From the NCBI RefSeq assembly GCF_003762835.1, contig NZ_RJWA01000001.1:496001-560000 (forward strand): a stretch of DNA of 64,000 nucleotides, read 5' to 3'. This stretch comes from Micromonospora sp. HM5-17 (lineage in GTDB: Bacteria; Actinomycetota; Actinomycetes; Mycobacteriales; Micromonosporaceae). Below, piece after piece: positions 16,524 through 24,529 of this stretch (within the stretch, counting starts at the first letter, position 1; every line of letters begins with the position of its first letter). A program made the position numbers and the translations under genes. The notes under the pieces are model-generated. The model was not told the origin of the DNA and did not search any database. It saw only the letters and a list, made by a program, of their open reading frames with translations.

Positions 16524-18455
16524 TCAGTCGTCCAGCCAGTCCAGGGAACGGCGCTCCCCACGGCCACCCTGGTGCGGCACACCGGAACGGCTGTGCCCGC
16601 CGGCCCGGGACGAGTCGTCGTAGTAGCCGCCCTGCTGGTCGTAGCCGCGGTCGTCGTAACCGCCCTGGTCGTCGTAGCCGCCCCGGCCCCGCTGGTCGTA
16701 ACCGGCGCCGGTGGTCGGCTGGTCGTACCCGCCGCGGTCGTCGTAACCCTGCTGGCCGTATCCGCCGGCCCGGGTCTGGTAGTCGTCACCGTAGCCGTCG
16801 TCGCCCCGGCCGTAGCCGCCCTGGTCGTCGTAGCCGCCGCGACCGCCGCCGTGGGTCGTACCGTCGTCGTAGCCGCCGCCCTGGTCGTAGCGCTGGGTCG
16901 CGTCGTAGCCACCCGCGCCCGAGGTGGGACCGTAGCCACCGGAGTCGTACGGGTCGGCCGGCGGCCCGTAGTCGTCGTCGCGGCCGGTGTAGCGCCCGGT
17001 CGGCTCGTCGTACCGGTCGTCGTAGCCGTCCCCGCCCGACCGGTAGCCCCCACCCGAGACCGGAGCGCCGTAGCCGGCACCCGCACCGGAACCGGGCGCG
17101 TTGCCGTACCCGGGGCCGGAGGCCGGGGCGGCACCGTAGCCGCCCGCGCCCGATCCGGGAGCCGCCCCGTACGCCCCGGCACCGGAGCCGGGCCGGCCGC
17201 CGTAGCCGCCGTCCTCGTCCCAGCCCCGCTGCGGCCCGCCACCGCCGTAGCCGGGCGGACCCGACTGCGGGTTCGGCAGCGGCGCGCCGTACGGGTCCGG
17301 AAACTCGTCATCGACCAGCGGGGCGTTGTGCATCATCGTCGGGGCGTCCGCCAGGGACGGCCCGGTGACCATGGTGGCGTCCGAGGCGCCGCCCGCGGCC
17401 CGGTTGGTGACCCGGGTCGGCTCGTCGGAGTAGCCCCGGCCGGCCGCCGCCGACCCGGCCCGCGGGCCGTCGGGCCCGTCCTCGTCACCCTCTTCCTTGC
17501 GCCGCATCAGCAGCAGCACGATGGCACCGACGCCGAGGGCGACCAGCAGACCGCCGGCGAGGATCAACAGCAGGGAACCGGTGCCCCCGCCGTCAGACTC
17601 GTTGCTCGCGGGGTTCTGGTCGCCGTCGGCGGCCGCCTCCGTCGGCTCATCCTCGGTCGCCTCCTCCTCTTCGGCGTCCGGGTCCTCGGTCGCCTCCTCG
17701 GCCGGCGTGGCCGAGGCGCTCGGTTCGGCGGCGGCGAGCGCGAGGCTGATGTTGCGGCCGGTGACCCGCTGGCCGTTGGCGCCGTTCACCGTCAGGGTCT
17801 CGGTCACACCATCCTTGGTGGCCCGGAGTTCGAGCGAGCCGGGTGTGATGGGGTTGCTCTCCGAACCGGTGAACCGGAAGGTGCCGCTGCTGCTCGTGCT
17901 CTTGGTGTACGTGTGGCCCTGGGAGTCGCGCAGCCGGACCGAGGCACCACTGACCGCCTCGCCGGTCGTCCCGTTGACGACCTTCCCCGAGACCTCGGCG
18001 ACCGTCTGGACCTCCGGTATCTCCGGGCCCCTGACGGTGATGCTCCGGCTCGCGCTGCCGCTGTCGTCGCCGATCTGCACGGTGATCTGGATCGAGCCGG
18101 ACCGCTCCTGCCCCGCCGCGACGTTCCCGGCCTTCAGGGTGGCGCTGTAGCTCTTCGTGTCGCCCGCCGGGATCGTGTCGGTGAAGTCGCAGTTGTTCGT
18201 GCACCGCAGCTCGCCGAACGAGGAGCTGACCCGGATGTTGGCGGAGGGGGTGCCAGACAAGAGACCGTTGTTGTTCCTGACGGAGAACGTCAGTGTCGTG
18301 GTCTGGCCGGAGTTCAGACTGGCGTTGACGCTGGTGATGGTCACCGTGGGGTCTTCGGCCAAAGCTGGTGTGGCGGGGGTAGCGAAGATTGCGCTGGCTG
18401 CCAGCGCCACGACCACACCGGCTCGCGGTATCCAGGCTCGTCGGTGTGCTGTCAC
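16524..18455 (-). CDS. Single-pass membrane protein with carboxypeptidase-regulatory-like ectodomain and Gly/Tyr/Asp-rich cytoplasmic tail
   Basis: The GTG at 18455 follows GGAAGG and gives 643 residues. Residues 1-34 are a signal peptide. The ectodomain holds a CARDB-like domain (about 38-145, with the CTNNC cysteine pair) and a carboxypeptidase-regulatory-like domain (about 155-240, SGKVVNGTTGEAVSGASVRLRD). A very acidic linker (252-290) leads to one membrane helix (about 293-317) ending MRRK, which places the remaining 326 residues inside the cell. That tail is disordered, with repeated GGYDDQGGYG- and SGAGxYGAAP-like units. The topology suggests a surface sensor or envelope organiser with a condensate-prone tail; no specific function is known to me. 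Confidence 0.8.
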   Translation of the reverse strand: MTAHRRAWIPRAGVVVALAASAIFATPATPALAEDPTVTITSVNASLNSGQTTTLTFSVRNNNGLLSGTPSANIRVSSSFGELRCTNNCDFTDTIPAGDTKSYSATLKAGNVAAGQERSGSIQITVQIGDDSGSASRSITVRGPEIPEVQTVAEVSGKVVNGTTGEAVSGASVRLRDSQGHTYTKSTSSSGTFRFTGSESNPITPGSLELRATKDGVTETLTVNGANGQRVTGRNISLALAAAEPSASATPAEEATEDPDAEEEEATEDEPTEAAADGDQNPASNESDGGGTGSLLLILAGGLLVALGVGAIVLLLMRRKEEGDEDGPDGPRAGSAAAGRGYSDEPTRVTNRAAGGASDATMVTGPSLADAPTMMHNAPLVDDEFPDPYGAPLPNPQSGPPGYGGGGPQRGWDEDGGYGGRPGSGAGAYGAAPGSGAGGYGAAPASGPGYGNAPGSGAGAGYGAPVSGGGYRSGGDGYDDRYDEPTGRYTGRDDDYGPPADPYDSGGYGPTSGAGGYDATQRYDQGGGYDDGTTHGGGRGGYDDQGGYGRGDDGYGDDYQTRAGGYGQQGYDDRGGYDQPTTGAGYDQRGRGGYDDQGGYDDRGYDQQGGYYDDSSRAGGHSRSGVPHQGGRGERRSLDWLDD

Positions 18456-18609
18456 GTCCACCGCCTTCCGGTTCACCTGTCGCCGACCCGTCGCCGGCTG
18501 AGGATTAACCCATACGACTACACCGTCGGCAACTATGCCTTGTCCAATGGGACGAGCGCGACCCAGGGGCGCCGGGAAATGCCGCGAAGTCGGGCCGTAT
18601 CGTCCCGGT

Positions 18610-18963
18610 GTGTCCTCCGAACACAATATGTCCCCGGCCGTCTCGACCGTACTGGCGGACCTGGAGGCCGGGCGGACGCCGGACCGCGTCACCCTACGGG
18701 ACGCCGTCCGTCTTCTCCTGTCCGACCTGGCGAAACGTGCGCCTGGCCGGGCGGTCGAGGTACGCGTGCCACCCTATGGTGCGATCCAGTGCTGCGCCGG
18801 TCCGCGACACACCCGGGGTACGCCGCCGAACGTGGTCGAGATGGCGCCGACGACCTGGATTCTCCTGGCCACCGGCCGGCTGAGCTGGGCGGCAGCGGTG
18901 GCGGATGGTCGGGTGACGACCAGCGGTATTCGTGCGGATATCTCTGGTTTTCTGCCGATTTAG
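18610..18963 (+). CDS. Sterol-carrier family protein (SCP-like, actinobacterial)
   Basis: The 117-residue protein begins at a GTG (ATG at 18628 is an alternative). The central PPYGAIQCCAGPRHTRGTPPNVVEM and the following TWILLATGRLSWAAAVADGRV segment are the hallmark of a small conserved family annotated as sterol-carrier-like, related to the C-terminal domain of maleylpyruvate-isomerase-type proteins. Members are usually found directly upstream of purF in this bacterial group, as here. The ligand is unknown. Confidence 0.75.
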   Translation: MSSEHNMSPAVSTVLADLEAGRTPDRVTLRDAVRLLLSDLAKRAPGRAVEVRVPPYGAIQCCAGPRHTRGTPPNVVEMAPTTWILLATGRLSWAAAVADGRVTTSGIRADISGFLPI

Positions 18964-18972
18964 CACTATTCG

Positions 18973-18994
18973 CTCAGTATTAACCGTTACTGAG
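18973..18994. promoter_or_regulatory. Inverted repeat CTCAGTA / TACTGAG before purF
   Basis: Seven-base arms enclose 8 nt in an AT-rich stretch, ten bases after the preceding stop codon and about 115 bases before purF. It could be a weak terminator or an operator in the purF promoter region; the sequence alone does not decide. Confidence 0.4.
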
Positions 18995-19110
18995 GAGAGT
19001 CGATACGTGGCTCTCTGTATTGAAGGCGGGTCGCGTACACTGTTGGCGACGAAACTCCGATCACCCGGGCGACAGGCGAGTCCGAGCGAAATCAGCAAAG
19101 GGAGCAGCAG

Positions 19111-20688
19111 GTGCCCCGAGGCGACGGCCGGTTGAGCCATGACCTCGACCCCCAACGACCCGGCCCCCAGGACGCGTGCGGTGTCTTCGGTGTCTGGGCA
19201 CCGGGGGAGGAGGTGGCGAAGCTCACGTATTTCGGTCTCTACGCACTTCAGCACCGCGGCCAGGAAGCGGCCGGAATCGCCGTCAGCGATGGCTCGGGCG
19301 TGGTGGTCTACAAGGACCTCGGGTTGGTCGCCCAGGTCTTCGACGAGCCGACCCTCGCCAGCCTCCGCGGTCACCTCGCGATCGGGCACACCCGCTACTC
19401 CACCACCGGTGGCTCCACCTGGGAGAACGCCCAGCCGACCATCCGGGCCACCAGCGCCGGCACCACCATCGCCCTGGCCCACAACGGCAACCTCGTCAAC
19501 ACCGCCGAACTGGCCCGGCAGGTCGCCGAGCGCGGCGTGGACCCGGACGGGTCGACCTCCGACACCGCCCTGGTGACCATGCTCCTGGCCAGCCGGCCGG
19601 ACCTCTCGGTCGAGGCGGCCGCGCTCGAGGTCCTTCCCACCCTCCGGGGCGCGTTCAGCCTCGTCTTCATGGACGAGACCACCCTCTACGCCGCCCGGGA
19701 CGCGTACGGCGTACGGCCACTGGTCCTCGGCCGGCTCGAGCGGGGCTGGGTGGTGGCGAGCGAGACGGCCGCGTTGGACATCGTCGGCGCCGGCGTCGTC
19801 CGGGAGATCGAGCCGGGCGAGCTGATCGCCATCGACGAGCACGGGCTCCGTTCGGCCCGGTTCGCGGCGCCGGACCCGAAGGGCTGCCTCTTCGAGTACG
19901 TCTACATCGCCCGGCCGGACACCACCATCGCCGGCCGTACCATCCACGCCGCCCGGGTCGCCATCGGTCGGCAGCTCGCCCGGGAACACCCGGTCGACGC
20001 CGACCTCGTGATCCCGGTCCCCGAGTCGGGCACCCCGGCGGCGATCGGGTACGCCGCGGAGTCCGGCATCACGTACGGCGCCGGCCTGATGAAGAACCCC
20101 TACGTCGGCCGTACCTTCATCCAGCCGTCGCAGACCCTTCGCCAGCTCGGCATCCGACTCAAGCTCAACCCGGTACGGGAGAACGTCCGGGGCAAGCGGC
20201 TGGTCGTCGTGGACGACTCGATCGTGCGGGGCAACACCCAACGGGCGATCGTCCGGATGTTGCGGGAGGCCGGCGCGCTGGAGGTACACGTCCGCATCTC
20301 CTCGCCGCCGGTGAGCTGGCCGTGCTTCTACGGCATCGACTTCGCGACCCGTGCCGAGCTGCTGGCCAGCGGGCTGGACAACGAGGGCATCCGGCGCTCG
20401 ATCGGCGCCGACACCCTCGGGTACGTCTCGCTGGAGGGCCTCGTCGCGGCGACCGAACAACCAAAGTCCCGGCTCTGTCGGGCCTGTTTCGACGGTGAGT
20501 ACCCGATCGAGCTCCCCGCCGGGAACCTGATCGGCAAGCACGTACTCGAAGGAGTCGACCGTCGGGTCTCCGCCGTGGGTTCGGAGGAGGCGGAGCGTGA
20601 GCGTCCGGTCTCGTCCGCCGCCCGCGGCGCGACCGGTCATCCGTTCGTGCACAGTACGGGTGGCGGCGATGTGCCGTCACATGCGTGA
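19111..20688 (+). CDS. purF: Amidophosphoribosyltransferase (first committed step of purine synthesis)
   Basis: The 525-residue protein starts at a GTG after GGGAG. A 22-residue propeptide precedes Cys23 in DACGVFG, which becomes the N-terminal nucleophile after self-cleavage. The phosphoribosyltransferase motif VVVDDSIVRGNT lies near residue 365. Cysteines in GCLFEY, SWPCFYG and CRACF match the four 4Fe-4S ligands of the Bacillus subtilis type, so the enzyme should be oxygen-sensitive. It converts PRPP and glutamine to phosphoribosylamine. A GC-rich structured gap of 145 bases separates it from purM. Confidence 0.97.
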   Translation: MPRGDGRLSHDLDPQRPGPQDACGVFGVWAPGEEVAKLTYFGLYALQHRGQEAAGIAVSDGSGVVVYKDLGLVAQVFDEPTLASLRGHLAIGHTRYSTTGGSTWENAQPTIRATSAGTTIALAHNGNLVNTAELARQVAERGVDPDGSTSDTALVTMLLASRPDLSVEAAALEVLPTLRGAFSLVFMDETTLYAARDAYGVRPLVLGRLERGWVVASETAALDIVGAGVVREIEPGELIAIDEHGLRSARFAAPDPKGCLFEYVYIARPDTTIAGRTIHAARVAIGRQLAREHPVDADLVIPVPESGTPAAIGYAAESGITYGAGLMKNPYVGRTFIQPSQTLRQLGIRLKLNPVRENVRGKRLVVVDDSIVRGNTQRAIVRMLREAGALEVHVRISSPPVSWPCFYGIDFATRAELLASGLDNEGIRRSIGADTLGYVSLEGLVAATEQPKSRLCRACFDGEYPIELPAGNLIGKHVLEGVDRRVSAVGSEEAERERPVSSAARGATGHPFVHSTGGGDVPSHA

Positions 20689-20833
20689 GCACCACGTCGG
20701 TCGCGACTGACGAGGTCCGACCGGCGCGCAGACCGGCCCGGCCGAGGAGATCCAGACCGGGCAGCAACACCAAGTCGAGCGATCCTCGACCGCGACCGAC
20801 GCGGCCAGCCGCGACAACCACAAGGGGAGAACC

Positions 20834-21979
20834 GTGACGCACGTGACCGAGCGCAGTGGTGCAGGAAGCGGGCCGGCTGGCACCCATCAGCCCTGGACGG
20901 CGGGGATGGGGCGCGCCGGCCGCAAACGCACGCTGTCGTACGCGGACGCCGGTGTCTCGATCGAGGCGGGCGAACGCGCGGTCGAACTGCTGCGACCGAA
21001 GGTGCAGGGCACCCGGCGCCCCGAGGTGATCGGCGACATCGGTGGGTTCGCCGGGCTGTTCCGGCTCGACACCCGGAAGTACCGCAACCCGATCCTGGCC
21101 TCCTCCACCGACGGGGTCGGAACCAAGCTGGTCATCGCGCAGCAGATGGACATCCACGACACGGTCGGCATCGACCTGGTCGCCATGGTCGTCGACGACC
21201 TCGTCGCCTGCGGCGCGGAGCCCCTCTTCCTGCTCGACTACATCGCCACCGGGGAGGTGGTGCCGGAGAAGGTCGCCGAGATCGGTGCCGGCATCGCCGA
21301 CGGCTGCCGGTACGCCGGTTGCGCGTTGCTCGGCGGCGAGACCGCGGAGCACCCGGGCGTGCTGCGGCCCGACGAGTACGACATCTCGGCCACCGGGGTC
21401 GGCGTGGTCGAGGAGAGCGAGATCCTGCGTCCGGAGCGGGTCGAGGTCGGCGACGTGCTCATCGCGATGGGCTCGTCCGGACTGCACTCGAACGGCTACT
21501 CGCTGGTCCGGCACGTCCTGCTCGGCGCCGGTCGGATGCGGCTGGACACGGTGATCGAGGACTTCGGCCGGCAGCGCACCCTGGGCGAGGAGCTGCTGAC
21601 CCCGACCAAGATCTACGCACAGGACTGCCTCAAGCTGATCGCCGAGGCCGACGTGCGGGCGTTGGCGCACATCACCGGTGGCGGGATTCCCGGCAACCTG
21701 GTGCGGGTCCTGCCCGACCACGTCGACGCGGTGGTCAACCGGGCCACCTGGCGGCCTCAGCCGATCTTCGACCTGGTGCAGTCGAAGGGCCGGATCGAGG
21801 ACCAGGAGATGGAGGCCACCTTCAACATGGGGGTGGGGATGTTCGCCATCGTCTCGGCCGAGGACGCCGACCGGGCCCTGGCCTGCCTGGCCGGGCGCGG
21901 GGTCGAGGCGTGGCAGGCCGGCGAGATCATCGAGGGTACCGGCGAGGTGCAGATGATCGGCCAGCACACCCGGGGCTGA
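20834..21979 (+). CDS. purM: Phosphoribosylformylglycinamidine cyclo-ligase (AIR synthetase)
   Basis: The GTG start follows GGGGAG and gives 381 residues. After a roughly 30-residue leader the AIR synthetase core begins at TLSYADAGVSIEAGERAV; SSTDGVGTKL is the phosphate loop and HITGGGIPGNL the C-terminal domain signature. The enzyme closes the imidazole ring, converting FGAM to AIR with ATP. Order and spacing suggest cotranscription with purF. Confidence 0.97.
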   Translation: MTHVTERSGAGSGPAGTHQPWTAGMGRAGRKRTLSYADAGVSIEAGERAVELLRPKVQGTRRPEVIGDIGGFAGLFRLDTRKYRNPILASSTDGVGTKLVIAQQMDIHDTVGIDLVAMVVDDLVACGAEPLFLLDYIATGEVVPEKVAEIGAGIADGCRYAGCALLGGETAEHPGVLRPDEYDISATGVGVVEESEILRPERVEVGDVLIAMGSSGLHSNGYSLVRHVLLGAGRMRLDTVIEDFGRQRTLGEELLTPTKIYAQDCLKLIAEADVRALAHITGGGIPGNLVRVLPDHVDAVVNRATWRPQPIFDLVQSKGRIEDQEMEATFNMGVGMFAIVSAEDADRALACLAGRGVEAWQAGEIIEGTGEVQMIGQHTRG

Positions 21980-22015
21980 GGTCCGCATCCCGGTCCGCAC
22001 TACGCTCGGTGACGA

Positions 22016-22045
22016 ACCGGGTGCCGATCGGGCCGTACACCCGGT
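22016..22045 (+). terminator. Possible hairpin terminator after purM
   Basis: Arms ACCGGGTG and CACCCGGT enclose 14 nt, 37 bases after the purM stop. There is no U-tract. Confidence 0.45.
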
Positions 22046-22192
22046 AACTGACGGTTCCGAGAAAAGCACAAATCCCACATCCTCGGAGCGTTGCCTCCAA
22101 CCTCCGTGATTCTTGGCATACCCGCTCAGGACTTCACCGGAGTGGTCCCCGCCACCTAGCCTGGGGGCACCTCAGGCGCGGTAGGAGGGAGC

Positions 22193-23326
22193 ATGACCGT
22201 CCGGCGACCGGAGTTCTCCGGAATGCGGGGGATCGCCCCGGTCCCCAGCTACGTCGTCATGCAGCCGACCACGCTCTGCAATCTCGACTGTGGGTACTGC
22301 TACCTCCCGGCTCGGGCGGTGGACCGGCGGATGCCGGTGGCGGTGGCGGAGGCGGTCGCCGCTCCGGTGAACGGCTGGGCCCGCCAGGGCCGGTTCTCGG
22401 TCGTGTGGCACGGCGGCGAGCCGCTGGCCGCCGGTCGCGGGCACCTCGGCGCGCTGCTGGCCCCCTTCGACCCGACCGTGGAGCACCACGTCCAGACGAA
22501 CGCGACCCTGATCGACGACGCCTGGTGCGAGTTCTTCACCGAACACCGGATCCGGGTCAGCGTCAGCGTCGACGGGCCGCGGGAACGGAACCTCGAACGG
22601 GTGAGCCGGGGCGGGCGGCCCGCGTACGACCGGATCATGGCCGGGATCGCGGCACTGCGCCGGCACGGCATCCCGTTCTCCGCGCTCTGCGTGGTGAGCC
22701 GGCCCGAGCCCGGGCTCGCCGCCGAGCTGTACGACTTCTTCCTGGAGCTCGGCTGCGACGTGCTGGGCATCAACATCGAGGAGACGGAGGGGGTCAACAC
22801 CCGGAGCAACGCGCACCGGCCTGAGCAGGTCAGCGGCTTCTGGGCCGAACTTGTCGCCGCCTGGCGCCGGGCGCCCCGGATCCACCTACGCGAGGTCGAG
22901 TGGTCGCTGCGGTACGCGGCGGCGGTCCTCGACGGCGTGGAGGACGACGTGCTGCCCCGGCAGCTCGACCCCATCCCGACCATCGCGTACGACGGCTCGG
23001 TGGTGCTGTTCTCTCCGGAACTCGCCGGCTTCTCAGATCCGGACTACGGCGACTTCACCAGCGGAAACGTCATGGAGACCCCGCTGCCGGACCTTCTGGC
23101 CGCGGCCGATCGGACCCGCTGGGTGGCCGAGTTCCTCGCCGGGGTCGAGTCCTGCCGTGCCCAGTGCCCGTACTTCGGGTTCTGCGGAGGTGGACATGCC
23201 GCCAACCGTTACTTCGAACACGGGCGTTTCGATGGTACGGAGACCGACCACTGCCGAAATAGCAAGATCCGTCTACTAGAGGGAGTGTTGGATCATGCCC
23301 GACACCACGGGCCGACGCCGGCCTGA
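22193..23326 (+). CDS. amcB: Radical SAM/SPASM peptide maturase, cyclophane-forming (triceptide) type
   Basis: The ATG has an excellent site (TAGGAGGG). The 377-residue enzyme carries the radical SAM motif Cys29-x3-Cys33-x2-Cys36 (CNLDCGYC), GGEPL near residue 75, and a short C-terminal SPASM domain with Cys321, Cys325, Cys331 and Cys354. The next ORF encodes a small peptide with aromatic-x-x repeats, which identifies the enzyme as a RiPP maturase that cross-links aromatic rings to side-chain carbons two residues on (three-residue cyclophanes). I recall this actinobacterial pair as AmcB/AmcA; the symbol rests on that memory and was not searched. It overlaps the precursor by 32 nt. Confidence 0.85.
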   Translation: MTVRRPEFSGMRGIAPVPSYVVMQPTTLCNLDCGYCYLPARAVDRRMPVAVAEAVAAPVNGWARQGRFSVVWHGGEPLAAGRGHLGALLAPFDPTVEHHVQTNATLIDDAWCEFFTEHRIRVSVSVDGPRERNLERVSRGGRPAYDRIMAGIAALRRHGIPFSALCVVSRPEPGLAAELYDFFLELGCDVLGINIEETEGVNTRSNAHRPEQVSGFWAELVAAWRRAPRIHLREVEWSLRYAAAVLDGVEDDVLPRQLDPIPTIAYDGSVVLFSPELAGFSDPDYGDFTSGNVMETPLPDLLAAADRTRWVAEFLAGVESCRAQCPYFGFCGGGHAANRYFEHGRFDGTETDHCRNSKIRLLEGVLDHARHHGPTPA

Positions 23327-23534
23327 GCGGACCGAGGCGGGGGTCGGTGACCCGGTGGCCCTCCGGGTCCGGGACGCCCGGGCGGGCCTGACCCTGCTAC
23401 TTCAGGAGGCGGCGGAGGCGCGGCGGCTCCGGGCCGAGGCGGCGGCCGCGGCCGGGGACGGCGGCGCCGTCTGCGCCTGGAACCACTTCGAGAACATTCC
23501 GACGTTCTACAACTGGAACAACCGGCCGCGCTGA
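23295..23534 (+). CDS. amcA: RiPP precursor peptide with multiple aromatic-x-x (cyclophane) motifs
   Basis: The 79-residue peptide starts at an ATG inside the maturase gene, with GAGGGAG nine bases upstream. Residues 1-57 form an Arg/Ala/Glu-rich, probably helical leader. The last 20 residues (60-79) are the core: Cys60, then WNH (62-64), FEN (65-67), FYN (71-73) and WNN (74-76), ending RPR. Each triplet has an aromatic first residue and His or Asn third, the pattern cross-linked by triceptide maturases, so up to four rings could form. No protease, transporter or further enzyme is adjacent. A single cysteine at the core start is notable. Confidence 0.85.
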   Translation: MPDTTGRRRPERTEAGVGDPVALRVRDARAGLTLLLQEAAEARRLRAEAAAAAGDGGAVCAWNHFENIPTFYNWNNRPR

Positions 23535-23889
23535 TCGCCCGGTTCGCGCCGGTGGCCCGGCCAGCCGACGTTGCGGGCGTCACGCCGACGGTACGCGGCC
23601 GGCGGAGTCGTCGCGCCCCCGATGCGGGTACGCGGCGCCACCCCGCCGCCGCCCCTGGTCCTCCCCGACCACCACCCGGCAGCGGCGGCCGGAACCTGGA
23701 AGAACGCGGACGGAACCCGCCACCGGTCGGAGCCGTGCTCCGACGCGGCAGGTCCGTACCGGCGTGGTGTCCGATCCCGGGAGCACCGCACTGGGGCTCC
23801 CGCCAGCCGGTACGCCGACACCGGGCTCTTCGCCGTCTCCGACACGCGTGAGCACGCGGGGTTACCGCGTGCTCAGATGTGACCAGCGG
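23535..23889. other. Gene-poor stretch after the RiPP precursor
   Basis: Several overlapping frames are open on both strands, but none resembles a known protein or has a convincing ribosome-binding site. The plus-strand frame ending at 23882 has high third-position GC yet runs through the terminator hairpin at 23849-23875, which argues against it. Confidence 0.5.
23849..23875. terminator. Bidirectional hairpin terminator
   Basis: An 11-bp perfect stem (TGAGCACGCGG and its complement) with a 5-nt loop lies 14 nt downstream of the DUF3073 stop on the minus strand and closes the RiPP locus on the plus strand. Confidence 0.75.
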
Positions 23890-24108
23890 TCAGCGGCGAA
23901 TTGGAGCCCAGTTGTCCGGGTCGTCGTCCGCGTCGAAATCCTCGTCATCGTCGTCGACGTACTCTTTGTAGTCGTCGTCGAAGTCGTGGTCCGACTTGCG
24001 GCTGCCGCCGAGTTCTCGCTGCAAGGCGGCGAGGTCGGTGTTCGGGGAGTGGTACTTCAGCCTCCGGGCCACCTTTGTCTGCTTGGCCTTAGCACGGCCG
24101 CGCCCCAT
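23890..24108 (-). CDS. DUF3073 protein
   Basis: The 72-residue protein starts MGRGRAKAKQTKVARRLKY, a highly conserved basic N-terminus, and ends in a very acidic Asp/Glu tail (about residues 42-65) followed by NWAPIRR. This is the DUF3073 family, nearly universal in actinobacteria and of unknown function; charge segregation suggests nucleic-acid or ribosome association. The ATG has GAGGGGG upstream, so the longer frame to 24171 was rejected. Confidence 0.93.
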   Translation of the reverse strand: MGRGRAKAKQTKVARRLKYHSPNTDLAALQRELGGSRKSDHDFDDDYKEYVDDDDEDFDADDDPDNWAPIRR

Positions 24109-24529
24109 GGCTCGACCCCCTCGCACAGAATTCGGGGCAGCCCGAAGGCGGGCCCCGATGACGTCAGGCATCTCTCGTGGCTCTTACGGTACATGGGGAT
24201 GCCCAGGTTCGGCACCTCGGGTTGCCACCGTCCGTGCCCGCGCGTCGCGGGGACGCCGACCCGCCGCCCGATACCGCCAGGTAAGGGGTCGGTCAGTTAC
24301 CGGTCGTGACCTTCGTCCCCCGCCGGGCCGGCTGGTACGCCCCGGTCTCATGTCACCGTCTCGGGGCGGCAAAACGGCGAGGTGGCGTTGCTCGTCCGGA
24401 TCGTCCCGGTTCGTCGGGCGGTCGCCCACCCGGGCCGGCCCGCCGGTCGTCGGCCGGGCGGGCTGTGGGCGGGGGCCGGTGCCGGGGCGGTGGGCCCCGG
24501 CCGGTCAGGCGCGGGACCCACGCGGAGCC
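24109..24529. other. Gene-free stretch between DUF3073 and valine dehydrogenase
   Basis: It should contain the DUF3073 promoter next to 24109 and the valine dehydrogenase terminator at 24481-24501. No ORF with protein-like character was found. Confidence 0.5.
24481..24501 (-). terminator. Hairpin terminator of the valine dehydrogenase gene
   Basis: An 8-bp stem (GCCGGGGC with GCCCCGGC) and 5-nt loop, 29 nt downstream of the stop codon on the minus strand. Confidence 0.55.

Noticed and set aside
16279-16623. Plus-strand ORF starting in the purL stop codon
   Set aside because: It runs through the strong terminator at 16461-16498 and into the end of the convergent gene, and the protein has no recognisable pattern.
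16600-17300. CRISPR-like or tandem DNA repeats in the membrane-protein gene
   Set aside because: The repetition follows the codons of a Gly/Tyr/Asp-rich protein tail; units are irregular with no spacers.
13433-17311. Very long minus-strand open frame (1292 codons) opposite purQ-purL
   Set aside because: It is the antisense of well-supported purine genes; the translation is low-complexity and has no domain character. Long antisense frames are expected at this GC content.
23571-23882. Plus-strand frame after the RiPP precursor with high third-position GC and a TTA codon
   Set aside because: It crosses the terminator hairpin, has no good ribosome-binding site, and the opposite strand is equally open. 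A second precursor or modification gene is not supported.
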